From contig NZ_NRCW01000004.1 in NCBI RefSeq assembly GCF_003130075.1, forward strand, positions 238,974 through 302,973: DNA of 64,000 nt, in the 5' to 3' direction. Position numbers and translations under genes: made by a program. Shown here piece after piece: positions 47,406-59,166 of the stretch; the stretch's first letter is position 1, and each line of letters opens with the position of its first letter. The notes below the pieces were generated by a model, which was not told the origin of the DNA, did no database searches, and saw nothing but the letters and a program-made list of their open reading frames with translations. Source of the stretch: Aggregatibacter segnis (GTDB lineage: Bacteria; Pseudomonadota; Gammaproteobacteria; Enterobacterales; Pasteurellaceae).

Positions 47406-49139
47406 TTAAATACGTTGTGTCAGTTGCTTGAAAAAGCCATTTTCTTTATTGATCAATTCGCTGTACGAACCTTGTTCAATTAATCGACTGTTATCGATCA
47501 CCACAAGTTGATCAAATTGCTCAATAGCGGTTAAACGGTGCGTCACCATAATTAAAGTCTTGCCGACACTGTGTGCCAAAATCGCTTGCAGAATATTGCG
47601 TTCGGTTTCTCGATCCAAGCCTTCTGTCGGTTCATCTAAGAGTAGGATTGGCGCATCATTTAATAACACACGGGCTAAGCCTAAACGACGTTGTTCACCG
47701 CCCGACAACGGACGGCCGCCGTCTCCCAGCCATAAATCTAATCCTTGTTCTTGATTCACTAATTTTTCCAAGCCCACTTGTTGTAGCACGGCAACCATTT
47801 TTTCATCGCTTAATGGCGCATGGGTAGCCAGTTGCAAGTTGTTACGCAGAGTATCGCTAAACACATGCACGCGTTGCGTTAAGAAACAAAATTGTTGGCG
47901 TAAACTACTTTCGCTATAGGCTTGAATGCGATTGCCGGCGAATAAGATTTCTCCTTGGTTGGCATCATAATTGCGTACCAATAATTGAAGTAGCGTCGAT
48001 TTGCCACTGCCGGTTTTCCCTAAAATGGCAAGTTTTTCACCGGCTTCAATATGGAGATTTAAGTCCACTAATGCCGGGTTATCACGTTGCGGATAAGTGA
48101 AATGAACGTGATTAATTTGCAATAACGGCGCTTGAGTTTGGCTTTTAACAAGTTGTGTGCCGGAAAAATCTACCAATGGCTGTTGTTCGATAATATCCGT
48201 CACCCGTTCAGCCGATGCCACCATTTGCCCAATGTGCAAAAATGCAGCGCCGATCGGCATTAAAATTTCAAACGAGGCGAGGGCGGCAAAGGCAAACAAG
48301 CCAATTAATGCAGCACGGTATTCATCGCTGCCCAAATCCACTTGTGCGGCAAACCACATCACAATACATAACACCAAGCCGTTGGCGAACAACAAAAGTG
48401 CGGTGGAAAATCCCGATAAATTCGCTTCCTGTTGTTGATAGTCTTGCCATTGTTGTTCGGTTTGGCTCAATTTCCCTTTTAGTTTTTCTTCCCCGTTAAA
48501 TAACAATAATTCTGCTTGAGCCTGAATAAATTCCACAAATTGCGTGCGGTACAGGGCGCGGGATTGGGTTAATTTAGCGCCGAATTTGTTGCCCAGATGG
48601 TAAAAGATTGTTGGGATCACCAGTAATAACGTCAGTAACGTGAGGCCAAGGAACAGCGCAAGTGGCACATGAACAAAACTTAATCCAATGGTAATAAATG
48701 TAATCACCACAATGGCGCTGATAAACGGTGCAATCAGGCGAAGATAAAGTCCGTCCAAGGTATCCACATCGGCAACCAAGCGGTTTAATAAATCACTGTT
48801 ACGATAGCGATTGAGCACGCCCGGGCTTAATGGAATAATTTTGCTAAACACTTGCACGCGTAATTTGGCTAACACGCGGAAAGTGGCATCGTGGGTGACG
48901 ACTTTTTCAAAATAACGCGCCACGGTACGCCCGATGGCTAAACCGCGTACGCTGGCAGACGGATAGAAAAAGTTAAACAGCGAACCCAAGCCGGCAATGG
49001 CGGTCGCCGCCAAGAACCAGCCGGAAAGGGTAAGCAACCCGATGCTGGAGGCAAGTCCTAAAATCATTAATAAACCACCGAAAATTAACGGCAGTTTGGC
49101 AAATTTAAATAAACGAATAAAAGGCAATAAAGCACGCAT
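47406..49139 (-). CDS. cydC: CydC, heterodimeric ABC exporter subunit for cytochrome bd assembly
   Basis: With CydD this exports glutathione and cysteine to the periplasm and binds haem, which is needed for cytochrome bd. 577 residues: six membrane helices (about 15-310) and an ATPase domain with Walker A GKTGSGKS, signature LSGGEQRRLGLARVLL and Walker B ILLLDEPTEGLD. Its start overlaps the cydD stop by one base. Confidence 0.95.
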   Translation of the reverse strand: MRALLPFIRLFKFAKLPLIFGGLLMILGLASSIGLLTLSGWFLAATAIAGLGSLFNFFYPSASVRGLAIGRTVARYFEKVVTHDATFRVLAKLRVQVFSKIIPLSPGVLNRYRNSDLLNRLVADVDTLDGLYLRLIAPFISAIVVITFITIGLSFVHVPLALFLGLTLLTLLLVIPTIFYHLGNKFGAKLTQSRALYRTQFVEFIQAQAELLLFNGEEKLKGKLSQTEQQWQDYQQQEANLSGFSTALLLFANGLVLCIVMWFAAQVDLGSDEYRAALIGLFAFAALASFEILMPIGAAFLHIGQMVASAERVTDIIEQQPLVDFSGTQLVKSQTQAPLLQINHVHFTYPQRDNPALVDLNLHIEAGEKLAILGKTGSGKSTLLQLLVRNYDANQGEILFAGNRIQAYSESSLRQQFCFLTQRVHVFSDTLRNNLQLATHAPLSDEKMVAVLQQVGLEKLVNQEQGLDLWLGDGGRPLSGGEQRRLGLARVLLNDAPILLLDEPTEGLDRETERNILQAILAHSVGKTLIMVTHRLTAIEQFDQLVVIDNSRLIEQGSYSELINKENGFFKQLTQRI

Positions 49140-50902
49140 TAGTTAATATCCTGTTGTCGTTGTGCCAATAATTCGGCGAAGAAACCTTGATGTTGCAGTT
49201 GGTCAAAATGCCCCAGCTGAATAATTTGTCCGTGGCGCATCACTAAAATGGTGTCGCATTGTTTCAGATCTTCAATGCGGTGAGTGATCATCACGGTTGT
49301 TTGTTGGCGACTGATGTGTTGTAAGGCTTGTAACACTTGATTTTCCGATTGCGCATCAAGGCTGGCAGTCGGTTCATCTAATAACAACAAATTGCCTTTG
49401 CGTAGTAGCGCACGTGCAACGGCCAAACGTTGTGCTTGCCCGACGGACACGCCAATGCCACCTTCTTTAATTTCTGCCTCTAAGCCGAGACGGTCGGTAA
49501 ATTCTTTCGCTTGCGCTAAGGCTAACGCGTGATCAATTTCTTGCGCGGAAGCTTGAATGTCACCCAATAATAAATTCTCTTTAATCGTGCCTTGCAACAA
49601 CAACGGGTTTTGTCCGACCCACGCAATGTGTTTGCGCCATTGAGCTAAATCGACATCACGCAATTCTTGCCCGTTGATTTTCAGGCTGCCTTCATAAGGT
49701 AAAAAGCCCAAAATGGCATTGATCAGCGAGGTTTTTCCGGCGCCGCTTTGTCCCACAATCGCGATGTGGCTCTGCGCCGGAATATGGAAATTCAGCGCCT
49801 CTGTCAGCGGTTTGCCTTGTGGCGACAAGACAACCACATTTTCACCTGAAATTTCCACCGCACTTTGGCTTTCAAATGCCGCTTTGCTGTCGCCTTGGGC
49901 GATTAAATAATCTTCTTCCAAGAAATCTACAATGGCATCTGCCGCACCGATACCGGCGGCACGGTCATGATAATAGGTGCCGAGGTCGCGTAATGGTTGG
50001 TAAAACTCCGGTGCAAGAATAAGGCAGAAGAAACCGATAAAGAGTGTAATCGGCGTGCCGTAACTGCCGAATTCCACTTGTCCTAAATAACTGAAACCGA
50101 AATACACTGCCATTAATGCAATAGAAATCGAAGTGAAAAACTCGAGGACGGCAGAGGAGAGGAACGCCATTTTTAGCACATCCATGGTAGTTTCACGGAA
50201 ATCTTCCGTACTGTTTTCAATATGGCGGGTTTGCTCGGAAGTGCGGTCGAATAAACGTAAGGTTTCCAAACCGCGCAGACGATCGAGGAATTGACCGCTT
50301 AACCGCGCAAGGGTATCCATGTTCTTTTGGCTGCTGTCTGCTGCCGCTTTGCCCACCAAAATCATGAAGATAGGAATCAGCGGTGCAGTGCCCATTAAAA
50401 TCAAACCGGCTGCCCAGTTTAACGGGAACACGGCAATCAGAATAATCATCGGCACAATGGCGGAAAGCGCTTGTTGCGGTAAATAGCGGGCGTAGAAATT
50501 GTGCAGGTTTTCCACCTGTTCCAACATGATGGTTGCCCAGCTGCCGGCAGGTTTATTGTTAATCGTTGCAGGGCCAACTTGATGGATTTTATCCAAAATT
50601 TGCTGACGAATAATATTCCGCAATAATTGACCGCACTTGAAGCCGATTTTTTCTCGGATCCACAAAATCAGCGCACGTAGCGCAAAGCCGACGACTAAGC
50701 CGATAAAGTAAGGCGCTAAACCGGTGGCCGGTTCGCCCAGAATAATGAGCTTATGCAGCAAAGAGGCCAAGAGATAAGTCTGCCCCACTAAAATCACTGA
50801 GGAGAACGTAGCGAGCAGAATGTTGAGATTCAAATATTTTTTAATCGGCTTTTGCTGTGTGCGAAGCCATTGTTGCAAATATTTTTGACGAGATTTATCC
50901 AT
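49139..50902 (-). CDS. cydD: CydD, heterodimeric ABC exporter subunit for cytochrome bd assembly
   Basis: A 587-residue partner of CydC: six membrane helices, then the ATPase domain with GQSGAGKT, the slightly divergent signature VSVGQAQRLAVARALL and LLLDEPTASLD. The asymmetric pair of a canonical (CydC) and less canonical (CydD) site is usual for this exporter. It follows trxB with 95 bases between, as in E. coli. Confidence 0.95.
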   Translation of the reverse strand: MDKSRQKYLQQWLRTQQKPIKKYLNLNILLATFSSVILVGQTYLLASLLHKLIILGEPATGLAPYFIGLVVGFALRALILWIREKIGFKCGQLLRNIIRQQILDKIHQVGPATINNKPAGSWATIMLEQVENLHNFYARYLPQQALSAIVPMIILIAVFPLNWAAGLILMGTAPLIPIFMILVGKAAADSSQKNMDTLARLSGQFLDRLRGLETLRLFDRTSEQTRHIENSTEDFRETTMDVLKMAFLSSAVLEFFTSISIALMAVYFGFSYLGQVEFGSYGTPITLFIGFFCLILAPEFYQPLRDLGTYYHDRAAGIGAADAIVDFLEEDYLIAQGDSKAAFESQSAVEISGENVVVLSPQGKPLTEALNFHIPAQSHIAIVGQSGAGKTSLINAILGFLPYEGSLKINGQELRDVDLAQWRKHIAWVGQNPLLLQGTIKENLLLGDIQASAQEIDHALALAQAKEFTDRLGLEAEIKEGGIGVSVGQAQRLAVARALLRKGNLLLLDEPTASLDAQSENQVLQALQHISRQQTTVMITHRIEDLKQCDTILVMRHGQIIQLGHFDQLQHQGFFAELLAQRQQDIN

Positions 50903-50997
50903 AAGTTATGTTGTATCAGAAACAGAAAAACGGAAGGTGGGCGTTATTGCCCACCCTGTATTGCACAATGTGTTGTCTCGGTGCAATGACCGAACAG

Positions 50998-51963
<966 letters not shown>

Positions 51964-52007
51964 TTATCAACTTAATATTTGCGAGCGCTATTATAGAAGA
52001 TTTCCCA

Positions 52008-52865
52008 TCAGTACAACAACGAATAGAGCAATCGGCGGTATTTATTGGTTACCGGATCGTTGTTGCCGATAGCGGCCAAAATGGATAAAAATTCCTGCTT
52101 GATTTTACCGTCTTCCGCGCCTAAATCTTGACGTAAAATGGTAAATAACAACTCCAAGGCTTCTTCGTTGCGGTTAGCTTGGTGTAATTGCAACGCCAAT
52201 TTCAACGCAAGATCATGGGTTGGCTGTTTTGCAAATTCTTCCTGTAATTGTTGAATTTCCGGTGTATCAGCGGCTTTAATCAACAAGTCAATTTGCGCTT
52301 GTAATCCTTGCCAGCGACTGTCGCGATCTTGCAATGGGATTTTGTTCAAAATCTGCTGTGCAGGCTCAGTTTTTTTCATGGCGATATAGGTTTCAGCATA
52401 GAGCAGTGCGATATCGCTATTTTTCTGATCAGACAACTCCCACGCCTCTTTCAGCAACGGCAATGCCTGCTCATAATTTTCCACCGCAAGCAAATCCAAT
52501 GCCTGATTAAATTTAATTTCTTCCTCTTTCGGCAAAATCACACTCAAACGCTGTTGCAATGTGGTGTTGTCCAACGCTCCTTGAAAGGCATCCAACGCTT
52601 GCCCATCTCTAAACAAATAAGTGGTTGGCAATGCTTGAATGCGAAATTGCGCTGCCACCATTTGTTCTTTCTCACAATCCACTTTGGCTAACACAAATTG
52701 CCCTTGGTATTGGTTGGCATAATTTTCCAAGGTTTTCACAAACGCCACAGAATCCGCATGGCTTGGCGCATAAAACGTGATCACCAAAGGATGATGTTGT
52801 GAAAGCTGTAAAATTTCGTTGAGATTTTGCTCGTTGAGGTCACGAATTGCAGGAAAATCAGTCAT
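52008..52865 (-). CDS. cnoX: CnoX/YbbN-type thioredoxin-fold co-chaperone
   Basis: A 285-residue protein with an N-terminal thioredoxin fold (1-110) and C-terminal TPR-like helices, the layout of CnoX/YbbN, a holdase that protects proteins and passes them to GroEL and DnaK. The active-site CxxC is replaced by SHAD (FYAPSHADS), so no redox activity is expected. The frame is open 43 codons further upstream, but AGAGAAGAA before 52865 marks the start. It shares strand and neighbourhood with trxB. Confidence 0.88.
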   Translation of the reverse strand: MTDFPAIRDLNEQNLNEILQLSQHHPLVITFYAPSHADSVAFVKTLENYANQYQGQFVLAKVDCEKEQMVAAQFRIQALPTTYLFRDGQALDAFQGALDNTTLQQRLSVILPKEEEIKFNQALDLLAVENYEQALPLLKEAWELSDQKNSDIALLYAETYIAMKKTEPAQQILNKIPLQDRDSRWQGLQAQIDLLIKAADTPEIQQLQEEFAKQPTHDLALKLALQLHQANRNEEALELLFTILRQDLGAEDGKIKQEFLSILAAIGNNDPVTNKYRRLLYSLLY

Positions 52866-53164
52866 GTTCTTCTCTTGTTTTGAATGAAATGAATGGCGCA
52901 CATTATAGCAAAGTGCGGTAGGATTTTTTAGTGTTTTTCCGGATTGGGCAATCGCGTGTTTCTTGAAGAAAGGGGATGCATGTAAACAGTTCAAAGGTTA
53001 GACGGATGTTATTTGAAAAAGCGAAAACACCTGAAAATTTGACCGCACTTTGAAACGTAAAAATGTTGTTTGGAAATAAAGTGTTACCAAAAGAATTAAT
53101 AAAATTTTTGTTAGAAACGCTTTTTAAAACGTTATGAAAACGTGAAGATGAAAAATTACCTTTA

Positions 53165-53190
53165 ATAGGGTTTTTGAATTAATTTAATAG
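53165..53190 (+). promoter_or_regulatory. Possible OxyR half-sites upstream of katA
   Basis: Two ATAG elements (53165-53168 and 53187-53190) are spaced exactly 22 bases, the OxyR half-site spacing, but the matching CTAT elements are poor. TATATT near 53212 could be the -10. The rest of the 405-base gap from cnoX holds two USS copies (52911, 53042) and no gene. Confidence 0.3.
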
Positions 53191-53270
53191 ATTTTAATTG
53201 GTAAAACCTTTTTATATTATGTTTGGTGATATTTACTTCAAACCAACATTTATTTTATAAGGAGTTTTCT

Positions 53271-54797
53271 ATGAGTGCTAAATGCCCTTTTTCTCATCTA
53301 ACCAGTACGCCTTTAACGATGGGTAACGGTGCGCCCGTTGCAGATAACCAGAACAGTTTAACTGCGGGCCCACGCGGTCCGTTACTTGCGCAGGATTTAT
53401 GGCTTAACGAAAAATTAGCGGATTTCGTGCGTGAAGTCATTCCGGAGCGTCGTATGCACGCGAAAGGTTCCGGTGCGTTTGGTACTTTTACTGTAACACA
53501 CGATATTACTAAATATACCCGCGCAAAAATTTTCAGCAAAGTCGGCAAAAAAACGGAAATGTTTGCTCGTTTCACCGCCGTTGCAGGTGAACGTGGTGCT
53601 GCGGATGCAGAACGTGATATTCGTGGTTTTGCTTTAAAATTCTACACCGAAGAAGGGAACTGGGATATGGTCGGTAACAATACGCCGGTGTTCTTCCTGC
53701 GCGACCCGCTCAAATTCCCGGACTTAAACAAAGTCGTCAAACGCGATCCGCGCACGAATATGCGCTCCGCCACCAATAACTGGGACTTCTGGACGCTGCT
53801 ACCCGAAGCACTACACCAAGTCACCATTGTTATGAGTGATCGCGGTATTCCGGCAAGCTATCGCCATATGCACGGTTTCGGTTCACATACTTACAGTTTC
53901 TGGAACGAAGCGGGCGAACGTTTTTGGGTGAAATTCCACTTCCGTACTCAGCAAGGCATTAAAAACTTGACTGATGCAGAGGCGGCAAAACTTATCGGAA
54001 AAGACCGCGAAAGTCACCAGCGTGATCTGTACGAAGCCATCGAACGCGGTGAGTTTCCGAAATGGACGATGTACGTACAAATTATGCCTGAAGCCGATGC
54101 GGAAAAAGTGCCTTACCACCCATTCGATTTAACCAAAGTATGGCCGAAAAAAGACTATCCATTAATTGAAGTAGGGGAGTTTGAACTTAACCGCAATCCG
54201 GAAAACTTCTTTGCTGATGTGGAACAATCTGCCTTTGCACCGAGTAACTTAGTGCCGGGGATCGGTGCAAGCCCGGATAAAATGTTGCAAGCGCGTCTAT
54301 TCAACTATGCGGATGCACAACGTTATCGTTTAGGGGTGAACTACCGTCAAATTCCGGTAAATCGTCCACGTTGTCCGGTGCACAGCAACCAACGTGATGG
54401 TTTTGGCCGTGTGGACGGTAACTACGGTAGCTTACCGCACTATGAACCGAATAGTTTTAATCAATGGCAACAACAACCGGATTTTGCCGAACCACCACTT
54501 CGTATTAATGGTGATGCTGCGCACTGGGATTTCCGTAATGATGATAACGATTACTTCAGCCAACCGCGTGCATTATTTAATTTAATGAATTCGGAGCAAA
54601 AACAAGCCTTATTCAATAACACGGCAGCCGCAATGGGGGATGCACCTGATTTCATCAAATATCGTCACATTCGCAACTGTCATTGGTGTGATCCGGCGTA
54701 TGGTGAAGGTGTTGCCAAAGCATTAGGCTTAACTGTTGAAGATGCTTTAAAAGCACGTGAAGTAGATCCTGCTTTAGGTCAACCAGGATTGTTGTAA
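53271..54797 (+). CDS. katA: Catalase, small-subunit monofunctional haem type
   Basis: Disproportionates hydrogen peroxide. 508 residues from the ATG at 53271 (AAGGAG upstream), the same length as H. influenzae HktE; the open frame 16 codons upstream is ignored. Distal His63 ([12 protein letters not shown]), Asn136 (VGNNTPVFF) and the proximal haem ligand Tyr346 ([14 protein letters not shown]) are in place. No signal peptide, so cytoplasmic. No USS lies inside the gene. Confidence 0.97.
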   Translation: MSAKCPFSHLTSTPLTMGNGAPVADNQNSLTAGPRGPLLAQDLWLNEKLADFVREVIPERRMHAKGSGAFGTFTVTHDITKYTRAKIFSKVGKKTEMFARFTAVAGERGAADAERDIRGFALKFYTEEGNWDMVGNNTPVFFLRDPLKFPDLNKVVKRDPRTNMRSATNNWDFWTLLPEALHQVTIVMSDRGIPASYRHMHGFGSHTYSFWNEAGERFWVKFHFRTQQGIKNLTDAEAAKLIGKDRESHQRDLYEAIERGEFPKWTMYVQIMPEADAEKVPYHPFDLTKVWPKKDYPLIEVGEFELNRNPENFFADVEQSAFAPSNLVPGIGASPDKMLQARLFNYADAQRYRLGVNYRQIPVNRPRCPVHSNQRDGFGRVDGNYGSLPHYEPNSFNQWQQQPDFAEPPLRINGDAAHWDFRNDDNDYFSQPRALFNLMNSEQKQALFNNTAAAMGDAPDFIKYRHIRNCHWCDPAYGEGVAKALGLTVEDALKAREVDPALGQPGLL

Positions 54798-54940
54798 TTT
54801 CAGGTTTTAATGCATATAGGTTGAGCGACAAAAAACACCTGAAAAACGGATTGGGCTTTATCATAAAAAAAACATCACCTGAAATCTTAATAGCCGTGAT
54901 ATGCAATTTTTCGATAGAGCTCAGTCAAAAATTACTTATA

Positions 54941-54976
54941 AAAAATCCCCTAAATTAAGCATTTAGGGGATTTTTG
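54941..54976. terminator. Bidirectional terminator between katA and the rhodanese gene
   Basis: AAAATCCCCTAAAT pairs with ATTTAGGGGATTTTT around TAAGC, with T tracts in both directions. Confidence 0.9.
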
Positions 54977-54993
54977 TTTTTAATAAGGTGTGA

Positions 54994-55362
54994 TTATTTC
55001 ATTCCTTTCTTAACCAAATCTTCATAACCACCATGGTTGGTGACGTTGGTATAGCCGGCTTTTTTCAGCTCATTCAGTGCAGATTCTGCGCGGCGGCCGC
55101 TACGGCAGTAGAGGTTAACCGGGGCATCTTTATCCGGGCTAACGGATTGGATGCGTTCAAGGATTTGATCGTGTGGAATGTTCACCGCATCTTGTAAATG
55201 ACCTGCGTTAAATTCCTCAGCTGAACGTACATCAATCCAAACGCCTTTTGTATTTGCTTGCTGCGCCATCGCTTTTTCTGTTTCTGGCATAGAGGCTGCA
55301 GAGGTAGCTAAGGGTGCTGTCATCGCAGCAGCGAAAACGATCGCAGTCATCAATTTTTTCAT
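54994..55362 (-). CDS. pspE: Periplasmic single-domain rhodanese (PspE-like)
   Basis: A 122-residue thiosulfate sulfurtransferase-type protein. Signal peptide (about 1-23), then a single rhodanese domain with WIDVRSAEEFNAGHL and the catalytic Cys86 loop CRSGRRA. AAGGAGATTAA precedes the start. E. coli PspE is similar in size and export, but no other psp genes are near, so the symbol rests on domain similarity alone. Confidence 0.8.
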   Translation of the reverse strand: MKKLMTAIVFAAAMTAPLATSAASMPETEKAMAQQANTKGVWIDVRSAEEFNAGHLQDAVNIPHDQILERIQSVSPDKDAPVNLYCRSGRRAESALNELKKAGYTNVTNHGGYEDLVKKGMK

Positions 55363-55570
55363 GATTTAATCTCCTTTTATATGGATGGTTATGTGTTTTG
55401 AATCGCCCATTATGTTACTCACAAACACGGCAGTAATAAATGGCAAATTAGACCAAAAATGAGATGTTTTATGAATCGTTTTGATAGGAAATTTTAGGGG
55501 ATTTAGGCAGAGCTCAAGCGATCAGATGTTGAGTTTTGAAAAACATCTAAAAATCTGACCGCACTTTGAA

Positions 55571-56392
55571 CTATTTCACACTCAATCTCACCGCCACGGT
55601 TTCGCCAGCCTCAAGATAACGATGGATTCGCGCGGTTTCTACGCACACCATGGTTTGATAGCCGTTTTCTGACATGCTGCTTGTGGCTTTGTGCCATGGG
55701 TTCCATAACACCACATCGCTGGCATTTTGATGTGTCACGAATAGGGTGCGTTGGTTGGCTTGGTCGTGAATTTTCGTTGGCTGTTGTGGCGCGGCATAAA
55801 TGCAATCCACGTTTTCATTGATGGCACGTGGTGAAGGCACAGTTTCCTGCGATTGGGTCAGGGAGTTAAAACAGGTTGTTGGCAGGTTGACGATCGTCGT
55901 GTTGGCGATGTTGCCAATGTTGAAATAACTGTGTAGCGCTAGTTGCACGTTTTCCATGCCGGTTTCGCCGTAGTGAGTAAAGCGTACATCGCAATGTTCG
56001 GTGAATAGCATTTCAATTTTAGCCAAGATGATGTTGTGTTTGGAAAATAACGAAAAAAACAACCGCACTTTGTCGCTGCTAATCTCGTAGTCGCTTAGTT
56101 GCCATAGGCTGGTACGGGCGAAACCGTGTGCCGGCATGCCGGCATTACCAAACCATGGGTAGCAAATAGGAATGCCGCCACGAATGGCGTTACCGGCTTT
56201 AAACGGCTCAATGTCACTTAACCACAATACGTCTTGTTTGCTGTGTGCCGGTTGCCAACTGAATAAATGCGCCCCTTGTAAGGCGATTTTGGCGGTGCCG
56301 ACGGCGTGGCGTAAATGTAAAACGGGAATGTCGTTGTAAGCATATAAGCTCAATTCCGGCGTGATTTGTTGTTGTAATTGAATGTTCATCAT
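55571..56392 (-). CDS. yeaD: D-hexose-6-phosphate mutarotase (YeaD-like)
   Basis: A 273-residue galactose-mutarotase-fold enzyme interconverting the anomers of glucose-6-P and related sugars. Family signatures GGIPICYPWFG, AHGFARTSLW with a catalytic His, the LHSYFNIGNI His and VCVETAR with the catalytic Glu are present. It fits the PTS-centred sugar metabolism of the region. Tandem ATGs open the gene. The divergent yoaA starts 71 bases away. Confidence 0.9.
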   Translation of the reverse strand: MMNIQLQQQITPELSLYAYNDIPVLHLRHAVGTAKIALQGAHLFSWQPAHSKQDVLWLSDIEPFKAGNAIRGGIPICYPWFGNAGMPAHGFARTSLWQLSDYEISSDKVRLFFSLFSKHNIILAKIEMLFTEHCDVRFTHYGETGMENVQLALHSYFNIGNIANTTIVNLPTTCFNSLTQSQETVPSPRAINENVDCIYAAPQQPTKIHDQANQRTLFVTHQNASDVVLWNPWHKATSSMSENGYQTMVCVETARIHRYLEAGETVAVRLSVK

Positions 56393-56463
56393 CTTGTCCT
56401 TGTTGATTCAGAAAGAAGGGGAAATCTGCTATACTGTGCCGACTTTTTAACAGGTGAAAAATA

Positions 56464-58410
56464 ATGGCGTATTCAAAACAAATTAGCAAGGCGTTTTCCC
56501 CAGACGGTGCATTGAGCGCCCATATCAAGGGCTTTCGTCCCCGCGCAGAACAGGTCGACATGGCGACGGCGGTGGGCAATGCCATTGAACAGCAAGGGGC
56601 GTTAGTGGTGGAAGCCGGTACGGGGACGGGCAAAACCTTTGCGTATTTGGCGCCGGCGTTATTGGCGAAAAAGAAAACCATCATTTCCACCGGTTCCAAA
56701 AATTTGCAAGATCAGCTGTTTAATCGCGACTTGCCCGCCATTCAAAAAGCCCTCAGGTATAGCGGCAAAATTGCTTTGCTCAAAGGGCGTGCCAATTACT
56801 TATGTTTAGAACGTTTGGAACAGGTGATTGCGCAAGGCGTGCTGGGTGATCGTAGTGTGCTGCATGATTTATCCAAAGTGCGCAAATGGCGCAATACCAC
56901 GAAGACCGGCGATTTGTCCGAATGCATTGAGATTGCCGAAGACAGCCCGATTTTGCCTCAACTCACCAGCACGGCCGAAAGTTGTTTGGGGAGTGATTGC
57001 CCTAATTATGCGGATTGTTTTGTGGCATTGGCACGTAAAAAAGCGTTGAATGCGGATTTGGTGGTGGTCAATCATCACTTATTTTTTGCCGACATGGCAG
57101 TGAAAGAAAATGGCTTCGGCGAATTGATCCCGAATGCAGAAGTGATTGTGTTTGATGAAGCGCACCAACTGCCTGATATCGCCAGCCAATATTTCGGTCA
57201 ATCGGTGACATCCCGCCAACTTTTTGATTTATGTAAAGACATTCAAATTACCTACCGCACTGAAGTGAAAGACATGAAACAGCTTGGTGTGGCGGCGGAT
57301 CAACTGTTAAAAATCGTGCAGGATTTTCGTTTAATGTTGGGTGAAGGCAATTTGCGCGGTAACTGGCGGCAAATGCTGCAACAAAGTGCGGTCAAAAAAG
57401 CCTTTGATTTTTTATTGGAAAAACTGAATTTCACCGCTGAGGTGGTGAAATTGGGCTTGGGGCGTTCGCAAACGCTGGACAGTATTTTTGAGCGCATTGC
57501 GCAGTTACAAAATTTACTTAAACGCCTGACGGAAACGGAAATCACCGGCTATTGCTATTGGTTTGAGTGTATCGGTCGCCAGTTTGGGCTACACATTACG
57601 CCACTTACTGTGGCGGATAAATTTGGTGAGCAAATGGCGAAACAAAGATGCGCCTGGATTTTCACTTCTGCCACCTTGGAAGTGGGAGGCACTTTTGCCC
57701 ATTTTTGCCAGCGTTTAGGCATTCAACAGGCTGCGCAGAAAATTCTGCCAAGCCCTTTTAATTATGCAGAGCAATCCTTGCTATGCGTACCGCGTTATCT
57801 GCCGGCAACCAATCACAGCGGCACGTTCACCCAATTAGGCAAGATGTTACTGCCGATTATCGAAGCCAACCAAGGCCGTTGTTTTGTGCTTTGCACGTCT
57901 TACGCCATGATGCGTAGTCTGGCGGACTATTTTCGTGAAAACAGTGAATTGACGATTTTATTGCAAGGCGAAACGGCGAAAACCACCTTGTTGGAACAAT
58001 TTATTTCCCAATCGCACAGCGTGCTGGTGGCCACCTCCAGTTTTTGGGAAGGCGTGGATGTGCGGGGCGATGCGTTGTCACTGGTGATTATCGATAAACT
58101 GCCGTTTACTGCGCCTGATGAGCCTTTACTGAAAGCCCGTATTGAAGATTGTCGCTTGCAAGGGGGCGATCCGTTTAACGATATTCAAATTCCCGAAGCG
58201 GTGATTACGTTGAAGCAAGGTGTTGGGCGGTTAATTCGTGATGTGACCGATCGCGGTGCTGTGATTATTTGCGATAACCGCTTGGTGATGCGACCTTATG
58301 GGGAAACCTTTTTACGCAGTTTGCCGAATTTTAAACGTACGCGGGATTTGCACAAAGTGGTACAATTCCTGACAAACTTGAAGACAGACGATAACAACGA
58401 ATCAATATAA
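56464..58410 (+). CDS. yoaA: DinG-family iron-sulfur helicase YoaA
   Basis: An XPD/DinG-like helicase linked in E. coli to repair of stalled replication forks. 648 residues: Walker A AGTGTGKT (51-58), iron-sulfur cysteines Cys114, Cys174, Cys179 and Cys185, DEAH (231-234) and the C-terminal motifs WEGVDVRG and QGVGRLIRD. AGGTG precedes the ATG. tsaB begins two bases after its stop, so the two are probably co-transcribed. Confidence 0.93.
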   Translation: MAYSKQISKAFSPDGALSAHIKGFRPRAEQVDMATAVGNAIEQQGALVVEAGTGTGKTFAYLAPALLAKKKTIISTGSKNLQDQLFNRDLPAIQKALRYSGKIALLKGRANYLCLERLEQVIAQGVLGDRSVLHDLSKVRKWRNTTKTGDLSECIEIAEDSPILPQLTSTAESCLGSDCPNYADCFVALARKKALNADLVVVNHHLFFADMAVKENGFGELIPNAEVIVFDEAHQLPDIASQYFGQSVTSRQLFDLCKDIQITYRTEVKDMKQLGVAADQLLKIVQDFRLMLGEGNLRGNWRQMLQQSAVKKAFDFLLEKLNFTAEVVKLGLGRSQTLDSIFERIAQLQNLLKRLTETEITGYCYWFECIGRQFGLHITPLTVADKFGEQMAKQRCAWIFTSATLEVGGTFAHFCQRLGIQQAAQKILPSPFNYAEQSLLCVPRYLPATNHSGTFTQLGKMLLPIIEANQGRCFVLCTSYAMMRSLADYFRENSELTILLQGETAKTTLLEQFISQSHSVLVATSSFWEGVDVRGDALSLVIIDKLPFTAPDEPLLKARIEDCRLQGGDPFNDIQIPEAVITLKQGVGRLIRDVTDRGAVIICDNRLVMRPYGETFLRSLPNFKRTRDLHKVVQFLTNLKTDDNNESI

Positions 58411-58412
58411 AT

Positions 58413-59135
58413 ATGAAAAATGTCACATTATTAGCTTTAGATACCGCAACAGAGGCTTGTTCTGTTGCATTATTACGTGGTGGTGAAAAAACACATTTAG
58501 CGCAATTTGCACAGCGTGAACACACCAAACATATTTTGCCGATGGTGGATGAAATTTTGGCTCAAGCAGGCATTACGCTACATCAAGTGGATGCCCTGGT
58601 TTTCGGTCGAGGCCCAGGCAGTTTTACCGGTGTGCGTATTGGCGCTGGCATTGCCCAAGGCCTAGCATTTGGGGCAGCGTTGCCGGTGATTCCGGTGTCC
58701 AATTTAGCCTCAATGGCACAAGCCGCTTATGTACAATATCAGGCAGAAAATGTGTTGACGGCGATTGATGCGCGTATGAATGAAGTGTATTTCGCCCAAT
58801 GGCAGGCGAAAAAAGTGCGGTCAGATTTCGGCGAGTTTTTAGATTGGCAGCCGATGATTGCCGAGCAGGTGTGTAGCCCGTCAAAAGCCATTGAGCAGGT
58901 GGTTCAACAACATTGTGAAAATGCCGTTTTAGCAGGAACCGGCTGGGCGGCTTATCCTGAATTAAACGAAGCGAGTCTTGGTAAAGCGACAGAGATCACC
59001 TTGCCTTCCGCTTTATATATGTTGGATTTGGCATTGCCAAAATGGTTTGCCGGCGAGACCATCAGCCCGTTGGAGATTGAACCGATTTACTTACGTAATG
59101 AAGTGACGTGGAAGAAATTGCCGGGGCGAGAATAG
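58413..59135 (+). CDS. tsaB: TsaB, subunit of the tRNA t6A transferase
   Basis: A 240-residue ASKHA-fold protein that scaffolds TsaD and TsaE in threonylcarbamoyl adenosine synthesis. LALDTATEACSVAL, AQREHTKHILPMVDEIL and FGRGPGSFTGVRIG are typical. A USS inside codes KVRS. Together with TsaE (31 kb) it places two of the four t6A factors in the window. Confidence 0.96.
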   Translation: MKNVTLLALDTATEACSVALLRGGEKTHLAQFAQREHTKHILPMVDEILAQAGITLHQVDALVFGRGPGSFTGVRIGAGIAQGLAFGAALPVIPVSNLASMAQAAYVQYQAENVLTAIDARMNEVYFAQWQAKKVRSDFGEFLDWQPMIAEQVCSPSKAIEQVVQQHCENAVLAGTGWAAYPELNEASLGKATEITLPSALYMLDLALPKWFAGETISPLEIEPIYLRNEVTWKKLPGRE

Positions 59136-59166
59136 ATTTTAATCACCTTTTGAGAGGAGCATTAAA

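Noticed and set aside
52866..52994. 43-residue extension of the CnoX-like protein
   Set aside because: No ribosome site, contains a USS-derived stretch, and orthologues begin at the thioredoxin fold.
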